DNA from: Spirochaetota bacterium
GTDB taxonomy: Bacteria > Spirochaetota > UBA4802 > UBA5550
Direction: 5' to 3'
Assembly (NCBI GenBank): GCA_017999915.1
Contig: JAGNKX010000006.1
Span: forward strand, 190,077-254,076
Length of the DNA stretch: 64,000 nucleotides
Part shown: positions 44,361 through 52,701 of the stretch, in pieces
Layout: each line of letters begins with the position of its first letter
Numbering within the stretch: the stretch's first letter is position 1
Position numbers and translations under genes: made by a program
The notes under the pieces: model-generated
Database searches by the model: none
Told to the model about the DNA's origin: nothing
Seen by the model: the letters and a program-made list of their open reading frames with translations, nothing else

Positions 44361-46076
44361 ATGATAAAACCAAAGTTACTGATACATCTACTGCAGCAAT
44401 TCCCTGAAAACGTGCGGGGGACGGTCTCTACCGGCCTGCTTGGACTGGCTGCCGGTCTCTCAGCCGTGGCTTTTTTGTTTTTAATCAACTTTTTATTTTC
44501 ACAAACATACCTGGTGTTCGCGACCAAATCCGTCGCGTTCTTCATCATTGCCAGTTTCATTGTCATCAGCGTCACCTCGTTGCTGGTCGGATACCTGTTG
44601 AATGTGTTCAGTCCGGAATCGGCAGGGAGCGGGATACCGCAGATCAAGACGGCCTACTGGAAAGAGCTCGGCTATGTCAGTTTCAGACCGGTCATCGTGA
44701 AATTCATAGCCGGCGTTCTCAGTATCGGCGGGGGAAGCAGCCTGGGACGTGAAGGCCCATCGGTATTCCTGGGGAGCGGCGTGGCGTCCAATCTCGACGG
44801 TGTCCTGGGGACACCTCCGCGCCAGAGAAGAAGCGCCGCCCTGATCGGGGCTTCCGCCGGCCTGGCCGCGGCTTTCAATACGCCCCTGGCCGCGATAACC
44901 TTCGCCATCGAAGAAATCATCGGCGATATGAACAACCGTTATCTGGGCCGCGTCGTTCTTTCATCGGTCATCGGCGCGTTCGCCGTCTATGCCATCCTGG
45001 GCCGCCATCCCGCCTTTTCCCTTCCATCGATAGAGAACATCAGCTGGTTCCACTATCTCGTTGTTCCTTTCGTTTCCCTTGCCGCGTCCTTTGCCGGCGT
45101 GGCTTTCCAGAAGGGGACGATTTTTCTCAGGGGCCGGCTCATCAGGCAAAAGCGCATGCCGCGCTGGCTTCTTCCGTTGTGCGGGGGGATCATAACGTGG
45201 ATCATAGGCTGCGCCGTATTTTTCGCCACCGGGAAGATCGGGGTATTCGGGCTCGGGTACCAGGACCTTTCCAGCGCGCTGAACAATGCCATGGCATGGG
45301 AAATAGCCGGTATTCTTGTCGGTGCGAAACTGGCGGCCACCATTGCCTGCTATAGCTTCGGAGGGTGCGGTGGTATTTTCGCCCCTTCCCTGTTCATAGG
45401 AGGTTTGACGGGATATTTCATCGGCGGGCTGTCGGGTTACTGGGTCCCGCTGACGCCGGCGGATCATATCGTTCTGGCGGCGGTGGGCATGAGCGCCTGC
45501 CTGGGCGCGATCGTGCGGGCGCCCCTGACGTCGATGCTGATCGTTTTCGAGATGACCCACCAGTTCTCGCTGGTGCCAGGATTGATGATCGGCACCATCA
45601 TCAGCCAGGCGGTGGCCCATCGATTCGGCGCCTTGAATTTTTACGACGCCATTCTTGTGCAGGACGGCCACGAGCTGCACAAGATACGTCCGCCCCTGGA
45701 CCTGCAGAGCTGGCAGAACCTGCCCATATCCGCCATTGCCAGTCCCAATCCGGTCGGGCTCCATAAGCTGACCTTTGAAGAATTCCAGGAGATCATTGAT
45801 ACGTACCCCTATGCGGCTTTTCCCGTTTTTTCCGGAACGGAGATAAAAGGGATTCTCACGCGACAGCAATTGACGGATGCGGTTATCCGGAAGAGCATGC
45901 CCCAAATGCATGACATGGGCGTGTGTTATGCCGATCAGACGGTGAAGGAGGTGGGCAACAAATTTGTCGAATCCACGGCCCATGTTTTGATCGTCCTTGA
46001 AAGAGGCACGGACAGGATCAAGGGCATCATAACGCTCCATGATTTGATTCGGGCCCAGGCCGCCATACAGAATTAG
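44361..46076 (+). CDS. ClC-family chloride channel/antiporter with CBS domains
   Basis: 571 residues. About ten hydrophobic helices carry all ClC filter motifs: SAGSGIPQIKTAYW, GREGPSVFLGSG (gating Glu in GREGP), GGCGGIFAPSLF, and AFNTPLAAITFAIEE in the N-terminal half. The last about 130 residues form two CBS domains (NPVGLHKLTFEEFQEIIDTY, VKEVGNKFVESTAHVLIVLE), which usually bind nucleotides. It exchanges chloride, or fluoride in some subtypes, possibly against protons. The start fits ATG at 44361. It sits in an ionic-stress context with the CorC transporter downstream. Confidence 0.93.
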   Translation: MIKPKLLIHLLQQFPENVRGTVSTGLLGLAAGLSAVAFLFLINFLFSQTYLVFATKSVAFFIIASFIVISVTSLLVGYLLNVFSPESAGSGIPQIKTAYWKELGYVSFRPVIVKFIAGVLSIGGGSSLGREGPSVFLGSGVASNLDGVLGTPPRQRRSAALIGASAGLAAAFNTPLAAITFAIEEIIGDMNNRYLGRVVLSSVIGAFAVYAILGRHPAFSLPSIENISWFHYLVVPFVSLAASFAGVAFQKGTIFLRGRLIRQKRMPRWLLPLCGGIITWIIGCAVFFATGKIGVFGLGYQDLSSALNNAMAWEIAGILVGAKLAATIACYSFGGCGGIFAPSLFIGGLTGYFIGGLSGYWVPLTPADHIVLAAVGMSACLGAIVRAPLTSMLIVFEMTHQFSLVPGLMIGTIISQAVAHRFGALNFYDAILVQDGHELHKIRPPLDLQSWQNLPISAIASPNPVGLHKLTFEEFQEIIDTYPYAAFPVFSGTEIKGILTRQQLTDAVIRKSMPQMHDMGVCYADQTVKEVGNKFVESTAHVLIVLERGTDRIKGIITLHDLIRAQAAIQN

Positions 46077-46322
46077 GATTGCCGATCCTCCTGGAGTGTT
46101 TCCGTGCGGCGCCGGTATCAGCTTCCCGCGTGCCCCTGCACCAAATCGTTACTTTACAGGGGAGTGCATGCAAGCCGGCCCTTGAGCTTTTCGCTGATGG
46201 GCCGCGTTATCGTTGCCCCATTCCTCTACGGGTGTTATATTGTCTGTATCACATGAAAGGTGAGTCGGATAAGCCGTACGCTTAATAAATGAGTCCTCCA
46301 CGCAGGGATGAGGTGTTTTGCC

Positions 46323-47621
46323 ATGTCACATGAATTGTTCGCAATAATCGTTATTATCTCGATGATACTCCTGAACGGCCTGTTATCCATGTCGGAGATG
46401 GCCGTCGTGTCATCGCGGAAGCAGAGGTTGATAGCCAAAGCCGGCGAGGGACGCGCCTCCTACCTGGCCGTGCTGGGCCTCGTGGAATCGCCCACGGCGT
46501 TTCTGTCGACGATCCAGATCGGGATAACGCTGATCGGCATCCTGTCCGGCGCTTACGGCGAAGAGACAATTGCCAGGAGCCTCCAATTATATTTCCAGTC
46601 GGTACCGGCGATAGCGAGTTACAGCAATGCCCTCAGTACGGGCGTCGTCGTTATTACTATCACGTTCATTACAATTCTTTTCGGGGAACTGATTCCTAAA
46701 CGAGTGGCATTGAGCAGCCCTGAGCGCATCGCCTCCCTTGTGGTGTATCCCATGAAAATATTGTCCATCATGTTCATGCCCCTGGTTCGTCTTTTTACGG
46801 TGATAACCAACCTGGTGATGACGGGCATCGGGGCGAAAAGAGACGGCAAGGCGGAACCGCCTATTACAGAGGAGGAGATAAAGGTCCTCATTAAAGAAGG
46901 GGAAGCATTCGGACTGATAAAAAAACAGCAGGTTGAAATGGTCGAGGGGGTCATCGACCTTCACGGTAACAGGATCGCGTCCATTATGAGCCCGCGGCCG
47001 GATATTAAATATATCGAGATAACCGAAACGGGAAAAAAAATAAAGGAGAGAATAATCGAGCTGGGGGATTATCCATACCTACCGGTGTGCAGAAACGGCC
47101 TTGATCATGTCGTCGGGGTGATAAAAACGCGGGATGTTTTGAGAAAAATCATAAAGGGTGAATACAAATCGCTTTCACGGCATCTTGAAAAGCCGATGTA
47201 CGCGCCTGAAAGCATAAGCCCTCTCAAAGTGCTTGAGCTCTTTAAAATCAATAAATCCCATGTCGCCTTTGTCATCGACGAATATGGCGGAGTGACGGGC
47301 CTGGTTACCATGCATGACGTAATCGAGGAAATCGTCGGAGAAGTTCCGGAATTCACTGAAGAGGGGAATCCCAGGATCACGCGGCGTAAGAATGGCAGCT
47401 ACCTGGTTGATGGGATGGTTTCAGTGGATGATTTCATTGAGCATTTCAAGGTTGATATCGCCGGAGAGGGAAATTACAATACCCTGGCTGGGTTTATCAT
47501 GGAGCGGATCGGCCGGATTCCCAGGGCAGGGGAAACGCTCGCATATGGCGGCTATTCCTTCGAGGTCGTCGACATGGACGGCAACAGGATCGACAAGGTG
47601 CTGGTGAAAAAAATAACGTAG
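46323..47621 (+). CDS. CorC/HlyC-type CNNM transporter with CBS domains
   Basis: 432 residues from ATG at 46323 (MSHELF), behind GAGG; an ATG at 46308 adds five. DUF21 (CNNM) membrane domain: IILNGLLSMSEMAVVSSRKQRL-like helices, PTAFLSTIQIGITLIGILSG and ITILFGELIPKRVALSSPE. A CBS pair follows (IKYIEITETGKKIKERIIE, VAFVIDEYGGVTGLVTMHDV), then the CorC_HlyC domain (GNYNTLAGFIMERIGRIPRAGE). Members take part in magnesium or cobalt efflux; HlyC in Brachyspira was named a haemolysin. Mg2+ export is inference. It is downstream of the ClC gene, same strand, with its own leader of about 245 bp. Confidence 0.9.
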   Translation: MSHELFAIIVIISMILLNGLLSMSEMAVVSSRKQRLIAKAGEGRASYLAVLGLVESPTAFLSTIQIGITLIGILSGAYGEETIARSLQLYFQSVPAIASYSNALSTGVVVITITFITILFGELIPKRVALSSPERIASLVVYPMKILSIMFMPLVRLFTVITNLVMTGIGAKRDGKAEPPITEEEIKVLIKEGEAFGLIKKQQVEMVEGVIDLHGNRIASIMSPRPDIKYIEITETGKKIKERIIELGDYPYLPVCRNGLDHVVGVIKTRDVLRKIIKGEYKSLSRHLEKPMYAPESISPLKVLELFKINKSHVAFVIDEYGGVTGLVTMHDVIEEIVGEVPEFTEEGNPRITRRKNGSYLVDGMVSVDDFIEHFKVDIAGEGNYNTLAGFIMERIGRIPRAGETLAYGGYSFEVVDMDGNRIDKVLVKKIT

Positions 47622-47767
47622 ACGCAGGCTGTGATCATCGTGCCGGTGATAAACCGACAGGGAAAACCAGCCGGCCGGGCTGCCGGATTCGCCGCTTTTT
47701 TTAACGGAGTTATGGCCGGCGCAATAAGAAAAGGCGGGGGAAACACCCGGAATTTTTATGTGCCGCT

Positions 47768-47803
47768 GTAACCATACCTCTTGACATTTTCCCCAATGGT
47801 TAC
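47768..47803 (+). promoter_or_regulatory. Inverted repeat over the htpX -35 box
   Basis: GTAACCAT (47768-47775) and ATGGTTAC (47796-47803) are perfect 8-bp arms around TTGACA (47781-47786). The -10 is weak (AAATGT at 47804). The dyad could be an operator of htpX, which lies about 105 bp downstream. Confidence 0.4.
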
Positions 47804-47906
47804 AAATGTCCTTGTAAACGGGCCTTTGCCCTTTGGCCCATAGCGGTTCCAGGGCCGATCTTTTAATCAAGCAATGACATATTAATATTTTACGAGGTGT
47901 ATATTC

Positions 47907-48785
47907 ATGCTGAAAAGAATAGGTTTATTTCTACTCACCAATATCCTGGTGATCCTCACGGTCAGTCTTATTTTGAACGTGGTGCTGCCCATGCTGGGCA
48001 TACGGCTCGCCGGAGCCTGGGGCATCGCGGTATTCAGCGGCGTTTTCGGCATGGCCGGCGCTTTTATTTCCCTGGCCATAAGCCGCTGGATGGCAAAGAG
48101 GGCCTACAATATACAGCTCCTGGACGGCTCCACGCAGGATTACCGTGGCCGCGAGATATATGACATGGTGGCCCGGCTTTCACGGCAGGCCGGCCTCCCG
48201 GCCGTTCCCGAGGTGGGTATCTATCAATCCGCCGAGCCGAACGCCTTCGCCACGGGGCCGTCAAAGAAAAAATCCCTGGTGGCCTTTTCCACGGGCCTTC
48301 TCTCGTCCATGGAGCGGAGCGAAGTTGAGGCCGTAGCTGCCCACGAGGTGAGCCACATCGCCAACGGCGACATGGTGACCATGACCCTTCTTACCGGCGT
48401 GGCGAACGCCCTGGTCATGTTCCTGGCCAGGATCATCGCGCAGGTTTTCGACAGCTTCCTCCGCGGCGACGATGACGAAGGCGGCCTCGGATTTTTCGGA
48501 TACATCATTACCGTCATGGTGCTGGAGACCGTCCTCATGGTTCTGGCGTCCATCCCGCTGGCGGCCTTTTCGCGGTTAAGGGAATACCGGGCCGACGCGG
48601 GCGCCGCGAGCATCACGTCGCCGGGGGCCATGATTTCGGCGCTCCAGCGTCTCCAGCAGGCGGCGTCCCTTCCCCAGGTTAAGGATTCTTTTGCCATGGC
48701 GAAGATCAGCTCGCCTAAAAGAATGTCCCTGTTTGCGACGCACCCGCCCCTGGAAGACCGCATCGCCCGGCTCAGGGGGATGTAG
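47907..48785 (+). CDS. htpX: Membrane zinc metalloprotease HtpX
   Basis: 292 residues, standard length. Two N-terminal helices (LFLLTNILVILTVSLILNVV, AVFSGVFGMAGAFISLAIS), then the zinc motif AVAAHEVSHIANGDMV (HExxH), two central helices and SRLREYRADAGAA with the Glu zinc ligand. THPPLEDRIARLR near the end is a family hallmark. It degrades damaged inner-membrane proteins. ACGAGGTGTAT gives a plausible ribosome site. It lies alone; the kinase and receiver genes downstream run the other way. Confidence 0.95.
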   Translation: MLKRIGLFLLTNILVILTVSLILNVVLPMLGIRLAGAWGIAVFSGVFGMAGAFISLAISRWMAKRAYNIQLLDGSTQDYRGREIYDMVARLSRQAGLPAVPEVGIYQSAEPNAFATGPSKKKSLVAFSTGLLSSMERSEVEAVAAHEVSHIANGDMVTMTLLTGVANALVMFLARIIAQVFDSFLRGDDDEGGLGFFGYIITVMVLETVLMVLASIPLAAFSRLREYRADAGAASITSPGAMISALQRLQQAASLPQVKDSFAMAKISSPKRMSLFATHPPLEDRIARLRGM

Positions 48786-48861
48786 CTGATCTCAATCCCA
48801 GCTCCATCTTGCGTTCCTTCTCCGGCTCTGCGGGAGAATCCCCGGGACGGGATTCTTCAAA

Positions 48862-48996
48862 TCAAGCTCCTGTCATGAGCTCCGCAAGGAGGCGCTTTTC
48901 CTGGGGATCGATGACACCGTCTCCGTCGGCGATGGACAAAATCTTGTCATATAAGGGCGCATGGGTCCCGGAATCAATGACGCGAGGGTCATGCAT
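48862..48996 (-). CDS. Possible 44-residue EF-hand-like protein
   Basis: ATG at 48996 overlaps the end of the receiver gene by 8 bases in another frame and ends at TGA 48862. Product: MHDPRVIDSGTHAPLYDKIL then SIADGDGVIDPQEKRLLAEL. The ADGDGVIDPQE stretch fits positions 3-12 of an EF-hand loop (D-x-D-G-x-I-x-x-x-E) but lacks the first Asp. No clear ribosome site, though overlap could couple translation. It may be spurious. Confidence 0.35.
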   Translation of the reverse strand: MHDPRVIDSGTHAPLYDKILSIADGDGVIDPQEKRLLAELMTGA

Positions 48997-49339
48997 AACC
49001 CAGTAAAAGGTCCATGGCACCCATGTTGAGGGGCTTGTGAAGGTATTGCACCGATTTCAGGTCTTTCACTCTCTCGATGACCGTGTCGTTCATATAACCG
49101 CTCATGAATATGATGCTTGTTTGAATTTCGGAAAGGATCTTGTTGGCCGCTTCTATCCCGTCCATCTCGCCGGCTAGGCGAATGTCCATTAATATGACAT
49201 CGGGACATTTTTCTTTCGCCTTCATGACGGCCTCTTCCCCGGTCGAAACCGGGCCGATCACATCGGCGCCGCGCTTCTTCAGGTGGTTGTTCAGCACCAT
49301 CGCCGGTATGGCCTCGTCTTCGACGATCAGTATTTTCAT
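48989..49339 (-). CDS. CheY-like response regulator (single receiver domain)
   Basis: 116 residues from ATG at 49339; the longer start at 49399 lies within the kinase gene. Receiver motifs: ILIVEDEAIPAMV (acid pocket), VILMDIRLAGEMDG (phospho-acceptor Asp), FMSGYMNDTVIE (Thr/Ser position) and YLHKPLNM (Lys). No output domain. It should be phosphorylated by the PAS/GAF kinase encoded 14 bp upstream, since the two form an operon. The output partner is unknown, and such stand-alone receivers often act on diguanylate cyclases or further kinases. Confidence 0.92.
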   Translation of the reverse strand: MKILIVEDEAIPAMVLNNHLKKRGADVIGPVSTGEEAVMKAKEKCPDVILMDIRLAGEMDGIEAANKILSEIQTSIIFMSGYMNDTVIERVKDLKSVQYLHKPLNMGAMDLLLGYA

Positions 49340-49353
49340 CTGCGATTCCCTTC

Positions 49354-51657
49354 CTATACACGGGGTTTGAAGAGGGTGTCTTTGAATCGAATGACGCATT
49401 CGGTCCCCTTCACGGACATGAATTCGGCCCTGCCTTTAAGCTGGTACTCGGTCAGGGCGAAAACTATGTTCAATCCCATCCTGCCGTTGGCCCTGAAGTC
49501 AAAGCCGGGCGGCACGCCCGCGCCGTTATCCGCAACCGTCAGCTCTATCCCGCCATCCTCGATCCTGTGAAGCCGGATCGTTATTTCGCCTTTTCGGCCG
49601 TCGGGAAAGGCGTATTTCAGCGCGTTGGAGATCAGCTCGTTTATGATCAGGCCGCACGGCACGGCCGTGTCTATGAGCACATTCACGCCCGATATGTCGA
49701 AGTTAAGACCGATCCTGTCGTGGGGGATCCCGTAGCTCTTTATCAGCATGTCAACAAGATCAATGACGTACTCGCCCATGTCGATGCTGGAAAGGTTCTG
49801 TGACTGGTACAGCTTCTTGTGGACCAATGACATGCTCTGGATGCGATTCTCCATCTCGTTGAATATCTCTTCTATCTTCCCGGTTTTCACATACTCCAAT
49901 TGCAGCGAGAGCATCGACGAGATCACCTGCATGTTGTTTTTCGTGCGATGATAGAGCTCGCGCAGGAGGGTCTGGTTGCGTTTGAGCGAGGCCTCTATTT
50001 CCTGCTCGGCGCGCTTGCGCTCGGTGATGTCGCTGAAGACGCCCTCGATCCCGATGACGCTGTTGTTCTCGTCGCGATAGTACTGGCTGTTGGTCAGCAC
50101 GCAAACGGGACTTCCATCATGTTTCTTGAGCACCGCCTCGTATTGGGAAACCGTGCCCTTTTCTTCCAGGATGGAAAGCAGCTTTTCCCTCTCGTCCGGA
50201 TGATAATAGATATCCCTGCCTATGCTCTTTCCCGCCAGCGAGTCCACCAAGGGATATCCGAGGAGCCGCGCCGCCGACGGGGTCGCAAAGGTGACATTGC
50301 CCTCCAGGTCGCACCGGTATACGGCGTCCTGCATGTTGTCGACGAGGGTGCGGTATTTTTCCTCGCTTCGGATCAAACGCTTTTCGGCCTTTTTCCGCTC
50401 GCTTATGTCCGTATGCACGCCGATAACGCTTACCACGTTTCCATTGGCGTCCTTTACCGCGTCGGCCCTGAGAAAGATGGGCAGGCAGTTCCCGTCTTTC
50501 GCGATCATCTCAACCTCTCCCTGCCATGAGTTGCCGGACATGATCGCTTCGAACACTTCCTGGCCGATTACCTTGTCCTTGTACGCCGCAATTGGATGGC
50601 GAAGGGCGACCTCATCTACGGTGAAGCCGAACATCCTGTCGAATGCCTTGTTTTGATAAAAATGGCGGCCCTGGGCCGTGGCCATGCCGATGGCGTCGGT
50701 GGTCGAATCGATGGCGTATTTAATCTGTTTCAATTCATCTTCAACGAGTTTCCGTTCCGTGATGTCTATGAATGTCGTGATCGCATAGACCTCGCCCTTG
50801 TGGGAGACGATACGTGAGGACAGGAGTCCCCAGAATGACGACCCGTCCCCGCGAAGGAACCGGGTCTCGAAATTGCTTATATATCCCTGCTTGTTGAGCG
50901 TTTCGACGATGGTAAGCCGGTCGGCCTGATCGGCGTAAAATTCGGTCGTGAGAAAGTCGGTATATTCCTGCCGGCTCAGGCCGCTTAACTTGATAAAGGC
51001 CGGATTTCCGTACAGTATCCTGCCGTTGGAGAGACGCGAGATGATGAGGGGCACCGCGACGGTCTCCAGTACCTTATTGATGTATTCCTGTTCTTCCCTG
51101 ATGGCTGCTTCTTTGTCCCTGTGTTGTGCGATCTCCTCCCGCGCTTTCCGGTATGACCGCGCATTGTCCAGCGCAATGGCCATGGTCGTGGATAGCATAT
51201 GCAACAGCTCCAGGCTCCCGTCGGTGAAAGCCCTGGCGGCCCGGTTGTCTTCAAGATAGATGATGCCGCTGATCCTTTCCCGGTTCATCAGGGGCATGCA
51301 CGCGACTGATTTTACCTTATGATTCTTTATATACGGATCATTCATGAACGCGCCGGATTGGCAGGCGTTGTCCAGGACGATCGATTCCCGCAGGCGGGCC
51401 GCCTGGGCGACGATTGCTGAAGACACCTCGCCGTTTGCGGTTATGGCGCGGCCCATTAATACGTCAACAGCGGGCCTGTCAGCCTCTCCCATGGCTTCTA
51501 TCGCCCATTCTTCGCCCTTTTCAAGCAGCAGGGCACCGCGCCGCGCCCCGGTTTTTTCAAGGGCGACGCGCACCAGCTTTTCCAGCAGGCTCCCGAGATC
51601 GATCTCTGCCGCGATGGCATTTGCCGTTTTAATGACGGTCGCCGGGTCGAGGTGCAT
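49354..51657 (-). CDS. GAF-PAS-PAS-PAS sensor histidine kinase (HisKA_2)
   Basis: 767 residues, soluble. GAF domain about 18-165 (LEKLVRVALEKTGARRGALLLEKG), three PAS domains at about 190-300, 310-425 and 435-555, each ending in a DITERK-type motif. HisKA_2 follows at about 565-640 (LLRELYHRTKNNMQVISSML with the phospho-acceptor His) and HATPase_c to the end (GLIINELISNALKYAFPDGR, VADNGAGVPPGF). The first 60 residues resemble the GAF region of large trifunctional Ser/Thr-kinase/AAA/histidine-kinase proteins, as if the first parts were lost. It pairs with the receiver at 48989-49339. No strong ribosome site is visible. Confidence 0.9.
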   Translation of the reverse strand: MHLDPATVIKTANAIAAEIDLGSLLEKLVRVALEKTGARRGALLLEKGEEWAIEAMGEADRPAVDVLMGRAITANGEVSSAIVAQAARLRESIVLDNACQSGAFMNDPYIKNHKVKSVACMPLMNRERISGIIYLEDNRAARAFTDGSLELLHMLSTTMAIALDNARSYRKAREEIAQHRDKEAAIREEQEYINKVLETVAVPLIISRLSNGRILYGNPAFIKLSGLSRQEYTDFLTTEFYADQADRLTIVETLNKQGYISNFETRFLRGDGSSFWGLLSSRIVSHKGEVYAITTFIDITERKLVEDELKQIKYAIDSTTDAIGMATAQGRHFYQNKAFDRMFGFTVDEVALRHPIAAYKDKVIGQEVFEAIMSGNSWQGEVEMIAKDGNCLPIFLRADAVKDANGNVVSVIGVHTDISERKKAEKRLIRSEEKYRTLVDNMQDAVYRCDLEGNVTFATPSAARLLGYPLVDSLAGKSIGRDIYYHPDEREKLLSILEEKGTVSQYEAVLKKHDGSPVCVLTNSQYYRDENNSVIGIEGVFSDITERKRAEQEIEASLKRNQTLLRELYHRTKNNMQVISSMLSLQLEYVKTGKIEEIFNEMENRIQSMSLVHKKLYQSQNLSSIDMGEYVIDLVDMLIKSYGIPHDRIGLNFDISGVNVLIDTAVPCGLIINELISNALKYAFPDGRKGEITIRLHRIEDGGIELTVADNGAGVPPGFDFRANGRMGLNIVFALTEYQLKGRAEFMSVKGTECVIRFKDTLFKPRV

Positions 51658-51685
51658 CAGGGGCCTTCAGGGATGCGGGAAAGAG

Positions 51686-51874
51686 ATGGCAGTGTTTGTC
51701 CGGACAGATGCATTTCCCTCTCTCAAAAGTTTGAAATTATCCGAATATGATAAACTTCTTCTTAAAATGCATCCCTTGAAGCGGGATAAGATCTATCTGA
51801 ATCAGCGGGTGAAACAGTCAGTCACTGAACAGATGGCTAGAGATTTCATTCAACGCGTGGAAACAGGGAAATAA
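51686..51874 (+). CDS. Possible small basic protein, 62 residues
   Basis: ATG at 51686 gives MAVFVRTDAFPSLKSLKLSE and continues YDKLLLKMHPLKRDKIYLNQ to TAA at 51874. It is charged and amphipathic and does not overlap the kinase gene. A ribosome site is poor (GAAAGAG). The family is not recognised. It could equally be a chance frame. Confidence 0.35.
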   Translation: MAVFVRTDAFPSLKSLKLSEYDKLLLKMHPLKRDKIYLNQRVKQSVTEQMARDFIQRVETGK

Positions 51875-52221
51875 TACCGCATGGTCACAAATATTGATCA
51901 TCAGTAATAATTGTAATAAGATTTTGATTATTTAGCAAGATATTTTTACAACCGTAATATAAAAAACGGGGGATGATTCTATGGGCATAATGGTGGCAGT
52001 TATCGGTCTGGCAAGGAGGCGAACATTTCCATGGCTGTCCGGTCCGTCCCGGGGATTCCAAAAACCGCAAGAGTTCATTGCGATGAATCCGTGTCAACCA
52101 AGGTAACTGCCCTGGAAAGCTTCCTCGATCACACGGTCACGGGACAGATCAATAATCCGTCTGGAAACGACCGGAGGCGGGTAATCCCTCCTCCGGAAAA
52201 GTTGAAATCCAATCATATAAA
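51875..52221. other. Intergenic stretch, no gene seen
   Basis: 347 bp between the small ORF and the membrane protein gene. One hairpin is present, CCGGAGG near 52170 pairing with CCTCCGG near 52190, without a T-tract. No protein frame looks coding. On the minus strand the hairpin would follow the membrane protein gene and may mark the end of its transcript. Confidence 0.4.
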
Positions 52222-52656
52222 TTATGTCTGACCGATGGGGGTAGGGCTCGCCTGATCCTTGGCGTTTTTCATGAAAAAATAGCCGATACCCTGCGCGATC
52301 ATCAAAATAACGGACACGCACCACAGTGGCGCCATTCTCCCCAGGGAAATGCCGCCGGCCATATAGAAAGGAATGCCTGCCGCAATCAGTCCGGACAGAA
52401 GAGGAAACAGGGTTATGGGTATGATTCCCCTGCGTTCAATTGGATTGGCTGCCGCCCACAACAATATGCCCGTCCAGCCTGCCATGAGCGCGGCGCCGAC
52501 GTTCATCAGATACAGGGCCGTGGCATCCGGCGCAAAGTCATTGATGCCGATGACCATGCCCGCCAGCTTGGGGAACATCAGGGGTGGCACGAATAAGGCA
52601 TCCGCGACGGCGCCCGCTATAAATGTGATACGTACGAACAAAACTTTTTTATCCAT
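52222..52656 (-). CDS. Small four-helix membrane protein downstream of the MerB-like gene
   Basis: 144 residues from ATG at 52656, with GAGGGAAAG upstream; a start at 52689 would add 11 residues. Four hydrophobic segments: VRITFIAGAVADALFVPPLM, LMNVGAALMAGWTGILLWAA, PITLFPLLSGLIAAGIPFYM and PLWCVSVILMIAQGIGYFFM. No known family. The gene begins 45 bp after the MerB-like stop and shares its direction, so co-transcription is likely. A role in transport or sensing of the same substrate is only suggested by position. Confidence 0.7.
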   Translation of the reverse strand: MDKKVLFVRITFIAGAVADALFVPPLMFPKLAGMVIGINDFAPDATALYLMNVGAALMAGWTGILLWAAANPIERRGIIPITLFPLLSGLIAAGIPFYMAGGISLGRMAPLWCVSVILMIAQGIGYFFMKNAKDQASPTPIGQT

Positions 52657-52701
52657 GTTCTTTCCCTCTACAATAAAATCATTAACCATTCCATCAAATG
52701 A

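Noticed and set aside
44961-46040. 359-residue ORF antisense to the ClC gene
   Set aside because: The plus strand carries all ClC motifs; the antisense product is His/Arg-rich and lacks any domain.
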